NCBI GenBank assembly: GCA_902572155.1
Contig: CACGET010000011.1
Span: 2,501-25,571 of the forward strand
Source of the DNA: an uncultured Pelagibacteraceae bacterium
GTDB lineage: Bacteria; Pseudomonadota; Alphaproteobacteria; Pelagibacterales; Pelagibacteraceae
Length of the DNA: 23,071 nt
Reading direction: 5' to 3'
This document shows positions 9,258 to 17,900 of this stretch, piece by piece. The notes under the pieces are model-generated. The model was not told the DNA's origin. It did not search any database and saw nothing but the letters and a program-made list of their open reading frames with translations. Made by a program: the position numbers and the translations under genes. The stretch's first letter is position 1, and every line of letters starts with the position of its first letter.

Positions 9258-9682
9258 TTATCTTTGTCTTTTAACCATGGTACCACTTGCGTATCTATAC
9301 CTTCCTCTTTTAATTCCTGAATATCTTTTTTTGTAGCTTTACCATAAATGCCATTGATATTTTTTTTTTTATCATAATGTATAGACCTAGCTTCAAAAGC
9401 AAAATTATTTCCCACATATTTAAAATTGTCTTTAATAAATTTTTGATAATTTTTAATAGTTTTTTTAATATTCTTAAGTTCTATTAAATTAGAATTATCT
9501 TTTAATTTACTTTTGCTATTAATTAATTTTGGAGCCATCAGACTTTTTGTAACTTTTGGTGAATGGCAATAATGGCAAATTAATAAATTTTTTTTTTTTA
9601 ATTTTTCAAATTCTTTTGATGACGCAAACCAACTATCAAACGTTTCATTACAGTTGCAACATTCTAGTCTATACTTAATCAT
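9254..9682 (-). CDS. DUF1178 family zinc-ribbon-like protein
   Basis: This 142-residue protein starts MIKYRLECCNCNETFDSWF, with cysteines 8, 9 and 11 and a second pair C36-x2-C39 (CHYC), a pattern typical of DUF1178 proteins and suggestive of a zinc ribbon. The middle (about 50-80) is Lys/Asn-rich, and the C-terminus (EEGIDTQVVPWL) is the conserved family end. The biochemical role is unknown. It lies 40 bases downstream of argJ on the same strand and may be co-transcribed. Confidence 0.85.
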   Translation of the reverse strand: MIKYRLECCNCNETFDSWFASSKEFEKLKKKNLLICHYCHSPKVTKSLMAPKLINSKSKLKDNSNLIELKNIKKTIKNYQKFIKDNFKYVGNNFAFEARSIHYDKKKNINGIYGKATKKDIQELKEEGIDTQVVPWLKDKDN

Positions 9683-9722
9683 ACATGATAAATAATAAGT
9701 AATTATGAATTTTCAATATTTA

Positions 9723-11024
9723 TCAACTTCTATAATCAGCATTAATTTTGATATATTCTTTGGTAAAATCCATGGTATAAACAGTAAATTTTTTTGAACC
9801 AGTAAATATCTCTACAGATATATCTATATTTTCTTTTTTCATGTAATTTGCAACTTCGCTTTCCTCGTAAGATTCACTCAATTTACCATTTTGTATAATT
9901 GTATATTTTCCAATTTTAATGATTAATTTTTTTAAATTAATGTTGGGTCCAGCCTTACCAATTGCCATAATAATTCTTCCCCAATTTGGGTCTTCTCCTG
10001 CAATTGCAGTTTTCACTAAAGGAGAATTAGCTATCGAGAAACCAATTTTTTTTGCATCATCAACTGTTTTACAACTTTTTATAAATAAACTGATAAATTT
10101 AGTGGCTCCTTCACCATCAGACACTACTCTTTTGGCTAAATTTAAAAGAACATTATTTAAGGCTTTATCAAAACTTTTTAGTTTCTTGTCATTTATACTT
10201 TTTACTTTGGCATGTTTTGATATTCTTGTTGAAAAAATTGAAACCATATCATTAGTGCTAGTGTCACTATCACAAGTAATAGAATTAAAAGTAGTCTCTA
10301 TATTCTTTTTAAGCAATTTATGTAATATTTCGTTAGATATATTTGCGTCAGTAAAAATGTAAGCCAGCGTTGTAGCCATATTTGGGTGTATCATACCTGA
10401 CCCCTTTGCAATTCCATAAATTTTAATTTTGTCTTTTCCTATTTTGCACTCTTCCATCGCTAACTTAGGTTTTTTATCAGTGGTCATTATTGCAAGCGCA
10501 GCCTTCATCCAAACAAATTTATTTTGAGTGTATTGAATCTTTTTAATTAAATTGGGTATTTGATTGACAATTTCATTAGAGGGAAATTTCTCTCCAATGG
10601 TGCCTGTACATCCAAATATAATTTCTTTTGAATTAATTTTTTTTGGAATATCTTCATCTTCTTTTTGTTTTTCAGTCAAATCTCTTGACACTAAATCAGC
10701 TATAATTTGTAAACTCTGATAACCTTGTTTTCCAGTAAAGGCATTTGCATTTCTAGAATTTACTACAAGAGAATATACTTTTTTACTTTTTTGATTTAAA
10801 TTCCATTTAATATTTTCAGAGATTATTTTTGATTGTGTGTATACTGAAGCATAATTTGCTCCCTCTCTAAAATAAAACATTGCAATATCATCTCTTTTAT
10901 CATTATATAAGTTTGCGCTAGCGACCGATATAGACATGCCCTCTATGTGGTCTAAGTCTTGAAAATCAATCATTCTGGTCTTTTTCGATTTTGAAGATAA
11001 AAAATTTGTTAAATTAATGCCCAT
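9723..11024 (-). CDS. argJ: Bifunctional ornithine acetyltransferase / N-acetylglutamate synthase
   Basis: ArgJ recycles the acetyl group from N-acetylornithine to glutamate in the cyclic arginine pathway; some family members also use acetyl-CoA. The 433-residue precursor has CTGTIGEKFP at 139-148 (oxyanion region) and GMIHPNMATTLAY at 210-222, in which self-cleavage before T218 creates the beta subunit with a threonine nucleophile. The C-terminal segment NWGRIIMAIGKAG is conserved. Together with argD and argF at the right end of the window this supports arginine synthesis. It diverges from secA across 63 bases. Confidence 0.96.
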   Translation of the reverse strand: MGINLTNFLSSKSKKTRMIDFQDLDHIEGMSISVASANLYNDKRDDIAMFYFREGANYASVYTQSKIISENIKWNLNQKSKKVYSLVVNSRNANAFTGKQGYQSLQIIADLVSRDLTEKQKEDEDIPKKINSKEIIFGCTGTIGEKFPSNEIVNQIPNLIKKIQYTQNKFVWMKAALAIMTTDKKPKLAMEECKIGKDKIKIYGIAKGSGMIHPNMATTLAYIFTDANISNEILHKLLKKNIETTFNSITCDSDTSTNDMVSIFSTRISKHAKVKSINDKKLKSFDKALNNVLLNLAKRVVSDGEGATKFISLFIKSCKTVDDAKKIGFSIANSPLVKTAIAGEDPNWGRIIMAIGKAGPNINLKKLIIKIGKYTIIQNGKLSESYEESEVANYMKKENIDISVEIFTGSKKFTVYTMDFTKEYIKINADYRS

Positions 11025-11060
11025 AGTATTTAATTTATTTATTTAATACATATATTAAAC

Positions 11061-11068
11061 ATTATAAG
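11061..11068. promoter_or_regulatory. Overlapping -10-like boxes between argJ and secA
   Basis: In the 63-base gap the minus strand reads a perfect TATAAT (11061-11066), about 36 bases before the argJ ATG, and the plus strand reads TATAAG (11063-11068), about 20 bases before the secA ATG. No good -35 boxes are seen for either, so both calls are tentative. Confidence 0.3.
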
Positions 11069-11087
11069 TAAAGAATAAATCAAATAA

Positions 11088-13634
11088 ATGTTTAATCCAA
11101 TTAATTTAATTTCACGTTTAATTAAATCTAGTAATCAAAAAGAACTAGATAGAATTAAAAAAATTGTAAATAAAATAAATAGCTTAGAAAATCAAACAAG
11201 GAAATTAAAAGATGTTGATTTTCCAAGAAAAACACAAGAATTTAAAAATCAACTTAAAGAAGGAAAAAGTTTAAATGAAATTCTACCAGAGGCATTTGCT
11301 CTAGTTAGGGAAGCTTCTTACAGAACTCGAGCAGAAAGGCATTACGATGTTCAACTTATTGGAGGAATTGTATTGCACGAAGGTAAAATCGCAGAAATGA
11401 GAACAGGGGAAGGAAAAACTTTAACTATAGTTCTATCAGCTTATCTTAATGCATTATTGGAACATGGAGTACATATTGTGACTGTAAACGATTATTTAGC
11501 AAAAAGAGATTCACTAGAAATGGGTCAAATTTATAGTTTTTTAGGTGTTACATCAGGCTATATTAACAATGATCAAAATGATGACGTAAGAAAACAAAAT
11601 TATAGTTATGATATAACTTATGCAACTAATAGTGAATTGGGTTTTGATTACTTGAGAGATAACATGAAGTATTCAAAAGAAGAATTAGTTCAAAGAAAAC
11701 ATTATTTTTCTATTGTTGACGAAATAGACTCTTGTTTAATTGATGAGGCAAGAACACCTTTGGTTATATCTGGTGCTGCAGAGGATAAGACTGAACAGTA
11801 TCAGGCAATCGATAAACTAACGAAACTATTAAGTAAAAATGATTATGAAATTGATGAGAAAGATAAAAATATTCTTTTAACAAATGATGGAATTAACAAT
11901 GTTGAAAAAATTTTCTCTAATGCTGGAATTTTAAAAAATGATAACTTTTATGATCCTGAAAATTTACATTTAGTCCATCATGTTAATCAGGCATTAAGAG
12001 CTCATTATTTATTTGAAAAAGGGAAAGACTATATCATTCAAGATGGGAATTTAAAAATTATAGATGAGTTAACAGGTAGAATTTTAGAAGGAAGAAGATT
12101 TGGTGATGGGTTACACCAAGCTCTTGAAGCCAAAGAAAAATTAAATATACAGCTCGAAAATCAAACTTTAGCATCAATTACTTATCAAAATTACTTTAAG
12201 CTTTACCAAAAAATATCAGGGTGCACAGGAACTGCAGCTACAGAGTCTCAAGAATTTTTCGAAATATATGAATTGCCTGTGGTTGTTATTCCAACTAATA
12301 AAAAAATGATTAGACAGGATTATAATGATCAAATTTTTAGAACAGAGGAGGAAAAAAATAACGCTATTGTTCAAAAAGTTTCTGAGTGCAACTCAACTGG
12401 TCAACCACTTTTAATTTTTACCTCTAGCATAAATAAATCTGAAATTTACTCAGAACTTTTACGAAAAACTAAAATAAAACATATTGTTTTAAATGCGAAA
12501 AATCATGAAAATGAAGCTGAAATCATTGCAAACGCAGGGAAAAGAGGCTCGGTTATAATTACAACAAGTATTTCGGGTCGTGGAGTTGATATTCAACTAG
12601 GAGGAAAAAAAAATTCAAATTCTAATCAGGATCAAATAAATAATAAAGAAACAATTAAATCACTAGGTGGATTATTCGTAATAGGAACTGAAAGAATGGA
12701 GTCTAGAAGAGTAGATAATCAAGCAAGAGGAAGAGCTGGGCGTCAGGGAGATGAAGGTAGCTCTATTTTTTATGTAAGTTTAGAAGATGATTTAATGAGA
12801 ATCTTTGGGTCTGAGTCAATGACTGCTATGCTTGAAAAACTTGGTCTTAAAGACGGCGAAAGTATAGATCACCCATGGATAAATAAAGCTTTGGAAAGGG
12901 CACAGCAGAAAGTTGAAGCAAGAAATTTTGATATAAGAAAAACATTAATTAAATTTGATAATGTTTTAAATGATCAGAGACATGTAATATTTTCTCAAAG
13001 AAAAAATGCAATGGATAGTAATAAAATTTTCGAATATTCAAATGAATTCATAAAAGAAATTATTGATTATCTTATAAATTTAAAAATAAAAAATATATCT
13101 AATCCAAATAATAAAGAATTTGAAAATCGAGTAAAATCAATTATGGGTAATAGTTTTAATAATGATGAAATTATTGATTTACTAAACTTGCAGGACAAAG
13201 AGTTTAAAACACTAATACTTGAAAAATTTAATAATTCCAGAAACCAAAGAGTTGAACAGCTTAGTGAAACAAATGCACAGGAATTAGAAAAAAGAATTTT
13301 TCTTCAAACTATTGATTTAAATTGGAAATCACATATTCAATATTTAGAACAATTAAGACAAGTAATAGGTCTTAGATCTTATGGACAAAGAGATCCTTTA
13401 ATTGAATATAAAAAAGAGGCATTTGAATTATTTAGTAGTTTGTTAAATAAGTTAAAGTTTGATTATATAAATATTCTTATGAATCTAAAGGTAGTTAAAG
13501 AAACTGAACAAAACAACAAGCCTGAAAAACCACCTATAATAAATCCTGCATTTTTAGGAAAAAAAATGAGTAGAAATGAACCATGTTTCTGTGGTTCTGG
13601 AAAGAAATATAAGCGATGCTGTGGTGCGCTATAG
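11088..13634 (+). CDS. secA: Preprotein translocase ATPase SecA
   Basis: SecA is the cytoplasmic motor that drives unfolded preproteins through SecYEG. The 848-residue protein has Walker A RTGEGKT at 105-111, the Walker B region IVDEIDSCLIDEARTP near 209-223, a helicase-like second nucleotide-binding fold with TSISGRGVDIQLGG and QARGRAGRQGDEGSS, the scaffold and wing domains, and a C-terminal zinc-binding SEC-C motif C833-x-C835-x8-C844-C845 that contacts SecB or the ribosome. It is shorter than most alphaproteobacterial SecA proteins but lacks no core motif. It ends 6 bases from the convergent accA. Confidence 0.98.
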   Translation: MFNPINLISRLIKSSNQKELDRIKKIVNKINSLENQTRKLKDVDFPRKTQEFKNQLKEGKSLNEILPEAFALVREASYRTRAERHYDVQLIGGIVLHEGKIAEMRTGEGKTLTIVLSAYLNALLEHGVHIVTVNDYLAKRDSLEMGQIYSFLGVTSGYINNDQNDDVRKQNYSYDITYATNSELGFDYLRDNMKYSKEELVQRKHYFSIVDEIDSCLIDEARTPLVISGAAEDKTEQYQAIDKLTKLLSKNDYEIDEKDKNILLTNDGINNVEKIFSNAGILKNDNFYDPENLHLVHHVNQALRAHYLFEKGKDYIIQDGNLKIIDELTGRILEGRRFGDGLHQALEAKEKLNIQLENQTLASITYQNYFKLYQKISGCTGTAATESQEFFEIYELPVVVIPTNKKMIRQDYNDQIFRTEEEKNNAIVQKVSECNSTGQPLLIFTSSINKSEIYSELLRKTKIKHIVLNAKNHENEAEIIANAGKRGSVIITTSISGRGVDIQLGGKKNSNSNQDQINNKETIKSLGGLFVIGTERMESRRVDNQARGRAGRQGDEGSSIFYVSLEDDLMRIFGSESMTAMLEKLGLKDGESIDHPWINKALERAQQKVEARNFDIRKTLIKFDNVLNDQRHVIFSQRKNAMDSNKIFEYSNEFIKEIIDYLINLKIKNISNPNNKEFENRVKSIMGNSFNNDEIIDLLNLQDKEFKTLILEKFNNSRNQRVEQLSETNAQELEKRIFLQTIDLNWKSHIQYLEQLRQVIGLRSYGQRDPLIEYKKEAFELFSSLLNKLKFDYINILMNLKVVKETEQNNKPEKPPIINPAFLGKKMSRNEPCFCGSGKKYKRCCGAL

Positions 13635-13640
13635 AATATA

Positions 13641-14738
13641 TCAAGAAATAAACAAATATAAAATTGTGGAGATAAGGCCTAAGATTATAGCAGATAATAT
13701 AATTTGATTTGATTTCAAAATTTTGTGAACTTTACTAGTTTTAGTTGTCAAACTACTTAGGTTATCTTTATCACTTACAAATCCTCGATCCCTTCCAATT
13801 TTAAGAAATTTTTCTTTTCTCTCGTTAATAATTTCCTCAGAAGATTTTTGAAAAAAACTTTTTAAGTTTCTAACTAAAGACTCTTTTACATTTTTTAAAA
13901 TCAAATCTCTATCTCTGTGTGCTCCACCTATAGGCTCAATAATTATTTCATCTATAACTTTTAATTCTAGCAAATCTTTTGCTGACAATTTCATTGCTTT
14001 TGCAGCATCAAGCATTTTTTTAGGATCGCGCCATAATATTGTTGCACATCCTTCGGGTGATATTACAGAATAAATTGCATTTTCTAACATAATTACCTTA
14101 TTAGATGAGGCTAATGCTATGGCACCGCCAGACCCTCCTTCTCCAATGATTACGGCTAGTGTTGGAACTTTTAGTTCCATGCAACATTCTATAGACTTGG
14201 CAATTGCTTCAGCTTGACCTCTTTCTTCAGCTCCGACTCCTGGGTAAGCACCAGGTGTATCAATGAATGATATAATAGGAATATTAAATTTATTTGCCAA
14301 TTTCATTAATCTGATAGTTTTTCTATAACCTTCAGGTCTCATCATCCCAAAATTTCTGTCCATTCTAGACTCAAGATCTTCACCTTTTTCCTGACCTATA
14401 ACTAAAACTGAAATTCCATTAAATTTAGCAAAACCTGTTAAAACAGATCTGTCCTCACCATAATATCGATCCCCTGACAATGAAATAAAATCATTAAATA
14501 AATTATCTATAAAAAATTTGGCCTTTGGTCTATCCTCGTGCCTAGCCACCATAGTTGTTTGCCATGGATCAAGTTTTGAGTAAATATCTTTTAATTTTTT
14601 ATCAATTTCCTCCTGAGTAATAGAAATTTTATGAGTATCCACTTCAGATAAGCCATCTTGGTTATATGGATCCTTCAATTTTTCTATTTCTGTCTCAAGT
14701 TTTTCTACTTCTTTCTCAAAATTTAGATAATTCTTCAT
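13641..14738 (-). CDS. accA: Acetyl-CoA carboxylase carboxyltransferase alpha subunit, with hydrophobic C-terminal tail
   Basis: AccA with AccD transfers the carboxyl group from biotin to acetyl-CoA, giving malonyl-CoA for fatty-acid synthesis. Residues 1-319 match the family end to end: an N-terminal coiled segment (LNFEKEVEKLETEIEKLKD), DRNFGMMRPEGYRK near 127-140, FIDTPGAYPGVGAEERGQ at 158-175 and GEGGSGGAIALAS at 199-211, which build the CoA-binding pocket and oxyanion hole. The usual length is about 319. This protein continues to 365, with a polar linker and a strongly hydrophobic helix at about 346-364 directly before the stop. The tail could tether the enzyme to the membrane. The reading frame is uninterrupted, so it is not an obvious sequencing error. 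Confidence 0.96.
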   Translation of the reverse strand: MKNYLNFEKEVEKLETEIEKLKDPYNQDGLSEVDTHKISITQEEIDKKLKDIYSKLDPWQTTMVARHEDRPKAKFFIDNLFNDFISLSGDRYYGEDRSVLTGFAKFNGISVLVIGQEKGEDLESRMDRNFGMMRPEGYRKTIRLMKLANKFNIPIISFIDTPGAYPGVGAEERGQAEAIAKSIECCMELKVPTLAVIIGEGGSGGAIALASSNKVIMLENAIYSVISPEGCATILWRDPKKMLDAAKAMKLSAKDLLELKVIDEIIIEPIGGAHRDRDLILKNVKESLVRNLKSFFQKSSEEIINERKEKFLKIGRDRGFVSDKDNLSSLTTKTSKVHKILKSNQIILSAIILGLISTILYLFIS

Positions 14739-14791
14739 ATAAATTTCTTTATAAACTAAAATTAGTCAATAAAATGACATATTAAATATTA
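14739..14791. other. Short accA-glcB intergenic gap without riboswitch
   Basis: Only 53 A+T-rich bases separate the divergent accA and glcB start codons. No clear promoter, hairpin of note or glycine-aptamer motif (GGAGAG-type core) is visible here, nor in the accA 5' region upstream of glcB. This matters because a glycine riboswitch has been described upstream of glcB in SAR11. Confidence 0.7.
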
Positions 14792-16981
14792 ATGAAAAAA
14801 AAAGAAAAATTCATAAAAATACACAATTTATCAGTATCTAATGTGCTTTTAAATTTTGTAAATAATGAATTATTGCCAGGAACAAGTATTTCAAGAAATA
14901 GATTTTGGAAAGGATTGAGCAAAACTTTACATGATTTATCATCTAAAAATAAAACGATTTTAGAAACAAGGGAAAAAATACAAAAATCAATAGACTCTTT
15001 TCATCTTCAAAGAAAAGGTAAAAAATTTAATTTCAATGAATACAAAAATTATCTAAAAAAGATTGATTATATTAAAAAAGTAGGACCAGATTTTAAAATT
15101 CAAACTAAAAATGTTGATAAAGAGATTTCAAGTATTTGTGGTCCACAATTAGTTTGTCCTGTCTCTAATGCTAGATTTTTGTTAAATGCAGCTAATGCAA
15201 GATGGGTCAGTCTATATGATAGTCTATATGGTTCAAATATTATTCCCGAAATTAAAGGTGCACTAAAAGGCAAAACATATAATCCAATAAGAGGAAAAAA
15301 GGTTATTGAATACGCTAAAAATCTTTTAGACAAATATATTCCTATTAAGAATATAAGTTGGAATAATCTAAACGTGGTTCCAAACATAGTAAATGGTAGT
15401 TTAAATATAGAATTAAAACATAAAGAGCAATTAGTTGGTTTTAAAAAAAATAAAGCTAAATTATCTTCTCTTTTGTTTAAGAATAACAATCTTCATATAG
15501 ATATATTGTTTGATCATAATGAAAAACTAGAAAAAAATAATCCTGAAGGTAATCAAGATCCTTTAAAAATACATGATGTAATAATGGAGTCAGCAATTTC
15601 AACAATTTGTGATCATGAGGATAGTGTAGCAGCAGTAGATGCAGAAGATAAAGTTATTGGGTACAGAAATTGGTTACTTTTAATGAAAGGTAGTTTAAGT
15701 GCAAAATTTTCTAAAAAAGGAAAAGTGATAACAAGAAAGTTAAATTCAGATAGAAAATATCAATCTATTAAAAATAAACAAATAAAATTACATGGTAGAT
15801 CATTACTATTGAATAGAAATGTTGGTCATCTAATGACAAATCATGCAATTCTTTTAAAAGATGGTTCAGAATGCCCAGAGGGAATTTTAGATGCATTTAT
15901 AACATCTGCAGCCTGTCTTCATGATTTTAAAAAAAAAGGTAACTCAAGGACAAATTCTATTTATATTGTAAAGCCAAAAATGCACGGACCAGAAGAATGT
16001 GAATTCACTAATCAGATTTTTGAAAGGGTTGAAAATGTTTTAAGATTAAAACGCAATCAAATCTTATGTGGAATAATGGATGAGGAGAGAAAAACTTCAG
16101 TTAATCTTAAAGAATGCATAAGAGTTTTAAAAAAAAGAGTATTTTTTGTTAATACAGGATTTTTAGATAGAACAGGTGATGAAATTCATACATCGATGGA
16201 AACTGGTCCGATGGTATTAAAAGGAGACATGAAATCATCCAAATGGATAAAAGCTTATGAAAATAACAATGTAGACGTCGGTTTAAAATGTGGCTTTTCG
16301 GGTAAAGCTCAGATTGGTAAAGGTATGTGGGCTATGCCAGATCTATTGAAGGAGATGATGAGTCAAAAGATTTCGCACCCTCTATCAGGAGCTAATTGTG
16401 CATGGGTTCCATCACCGACGGCAGCATCATTGCATGCATTACATTATCATGAGGTAGATGTTTTTTCTTTACATAAAAAAATTAAAAGAAGAAAATCTGC
16501 TGATCTAAATCATCTACTAACTATACCAATTGAATATAATCCTAGCTGGTCAAAAGAAATCATCGAAAGGGAATTAAAAAATAATTGTCAAGGAATTTTA
16601 GGTTACGTTGTAAGATGGATTGATCAATCTGTTGGATGCTCCAAAGTTCTTGATATTAATGGTATAGGATTAATGGAAGATAGAGCAACTTGCAGAATTA
16701 GTAGTCAACTAATAGCTAATTGGCTCCATCATGGTGTATGTAGTAAAAAACAGGTTATGGAAATCATGAAAAAGATGGCAAAGATTGTTGATTATCAAAA
16801 TCTTAAGGATCACGGTATGAAGGATCAAGATCCATATCAACCAATGGCTCCTCATTTTGAAAAATCTGTAGCTTTTAAAGCAGCGTGTGATCTAGTTTTT
16901 CACGGTAAATATCAACCCTCAGGATATACTGAGCCTCTATTACACTTCAATAGACTTATAAAAAAATCAGCCCTACTCTGA
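14792..16981 (+). CDS. glcB: Malate synthase G
   Basis: Malate synthase condenses glyoxylate with acetyl-CoA to malate. The 729-residue length and sequence identify the G isoform. Residues equivalent to the Escherichia coli active site are R342 in RNVGHLM, the Mg ligands E431 (MDEERKT) and D459 (GFLDRTGDE), and the catalytic base D630 in LMEDRATCRIS; numbering was aligned by eye. The N-terminus is complete, so the ATG at 14792 is sound. In SAR11 the enzyme is tied to glycolate and glycine use. Its last nine bases overlap the 3' end of the convergent recR. Confidence 0.97.
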   Translation: MKKKEKFIKIHNLSVSNVLLNFVNNELLPGTSISRNRFWKGLSKTLHDLSSKNKTILETREKIQKSIDSFHLQRKGKKFNFNEYKNYLKKIDYIKKVGPDFKIQTKNVDKEISSICGPQLVCPVSNARFLLNAANARWVSLYDSLYGSNIIPEIKGALKGKTYNPIRGKKVIEYAKNLLDKYIPIKNISWNNLNVVPNIVNGSLNIELKHKEQLVGFKKNKAKLSSLLFKNNNLHIDILFDHNEKLEKNNPEGNQDPLKIHDVIMESAISTICDHEDSVAAVDAEDKVIGYRNWLLLMKGSLSAKFSKKGKVITRKLNSDRKYQSIKNKQIKLHGRSLLLNRNVGHLMTNHAILLKDGSECPEGILDAFITSAACLHDFKKKGNSRTNSIYIVKPKMHGPEECEFTNQIFERVENVLRLKRNQILCGIMDEERKTSVNLKECIRVLKKRVFFVNTGFLDRTGDEIHTSMETGPMVLKGDMKSSKWIKAYENNNVDVGLKCGFSGKAQIGKGMWAMPDLLKEMMSQKISHPLSGANCAWVPSPTAASLHALHYHEVDVFSLHKKIKRRKSADLNHLLTIPIEYNPSWSKEIIERELKNNCQGILGYVVRWIDQSVGCSKVLDINGIGLMEDRATCRISSQLIANWLHHGVCSKKQVMEIMKKMAKIVDYQNLKDHGMKDQDPYQPMAPHFEKSVAFKAACDLVFHGKYQPSGYTEPLLHFNRLIKKSALL

Positions 16982-17578
16982 CTTTAAGCCAGTTCTATTT
17001 TTGAAGGCAGAAAACAAAGTGCCATCATCTAAACTTTCAATTTCACCTCCAACAGGTAATCCTTGAGCTAATTTTGTAATTTTAACATTAATATTTTTTA
17101 AACTATCTTGAATGTAATAGGCTGTAGTTTGTCCTTCAACTGTAGCACTTGTTGCAAGTATTACTTCTTCAATATCTTCTTTTCTTGCTCTTTCTATGAG
17201 TGAATTTATTAAAAGATCCTCTTTTCTTTGCCCTACAGATGAAATAGTTCCACCTAAAATATGAAAATACCCCTTAAAAATATTGGAGTTTTCAATTGAC
17301 CATTGATCAGCAATGTCCTCTACAACACAAATTTTTGAATATTTTTCATTTATGTTTTCACAATTAATACATCCATTTAAATTTGATTTTAAAGAACCAC
17401 AAGAATTACATCTTATTACATTTTTATAAACCTGAGCTAAAGTATTAGCCATTGGTTTAACAAGTTCATCACGATTATTAATTAGCTTAAGAACAATTCT
17501 CTTAGCAGACTTTGGGCCTAAACCAGGAAGTTTAGATATTAATTTAATTAATTCCTCAATCTCGTTAATACTTTGCAT
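16973..17578 (-). CDS. recR: Recombination mediator protein RecR
   Basis: RecR works with RecF and RecO to load RecA onto gapped DNA. The 201-residue protein has the helix-hairpin-helix LPGLGPKSAKRI at 17-28, a four-cysteine zinc finger (C57, C60, C70, C73) and a Toprim domain beginning CVVEDIADQWSIEN at about 84-97. It lies three bases after ybaB in the widespread dnaX-ybaB-recR order. The stop overlaps the end of glcB on the opposite strand. Confidence 0.97.
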   Translation of the reverse strand: MQSINEIEELIKLISKLPGLGPKSAKRIVLKLINNRDELVKPMANTLAQVYKNVIRCNSCGSLKSNLNGCINCENINEKYSKICVVEDIADQWSIENSNIFKGYFHILGGTISSVGQRKEDLLINSLIERARKEDIEEVILATSATVEGQTTAYYIQDSLKNINVKITKLAQGLPVGGEIESLDDGTLFSAFKNRTGLKSE

Positions 17579-17581
17579 TAA

Positions 17582-17899
17582 TTATAATGGCCACTTAAAA
17601 CCAGGTATTCCAAATCCACCTGTAGCTTTTGAAATTTCTTCAGCAGTCTTTTCTTTGAGCTGTGATTTGGCATTGTTGTGAGCTGCTATTATTAAATCTT
17701 CAATCATTGATTTTTGTTCTCTCATAATCTCATCTGATAATTGAATTTTTTGCATTTCTCCTTCACCATCAAGTGTAACCTTAATTGAATTTGATCCTGA
17801 AATACCCTCTGCTCTAATTTCTTTAATTTTTTTTTGGCTTTCCTTCATTTTAGCCTCGAGCTCTTTTGCTTTATCCAAAATTTTACTATAATCAGTCAT
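17582..17899 (-). CDS. ybaB: YbaB/EbfC family nucleoid-associated protein
   Basis: This 105-residue protein has an N-terminal amphipathic helix rich in Lys/Glu (AKELEAKMKESQKKIKEI) and the central strand region (SIKVTLDGEGEMQKIQLSDE), followed by helices with LIIAAHNNAKSQLKEK, matching the EbfC/YbaB fold. Family members form small dimers that bind DNA without strong sequence preference. The start lies one base after the dnaX stop and has an AAGGA-type ribosome binding site 8 bases upstream, inside the end of dnaX. The C-terminal GGFGIPGFKWPL is the usual flexible tail. Confidence 0.95.
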   Translation of the reverse strand: MTDYSKILDKAKELEAKMKESQKKIKEIRAEGISGSNSIKVTLDGEGEMQKIQLSDEIMREQKSMIEDLIIAAHNNAKSQLKEKTAEEISKATGGFGIPGFKWPL

Positions 17900-17900
17900 T

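Noticed and set aside
9919..10362. A 147-codon plus-strand frame opposite argJ
   Set aside because: It is antisense to a fully supported gene and is rich in Leu, Phe, Ile and Ser, as expected from the reverse complement of A+T-rich coding DNA.
14600..14791. Possible glycine riboswitch before glcB
   Set aside because: The gap is 53 bases and neither it nor the neighbouring accA coding sequence shows the aptamer core motifs.
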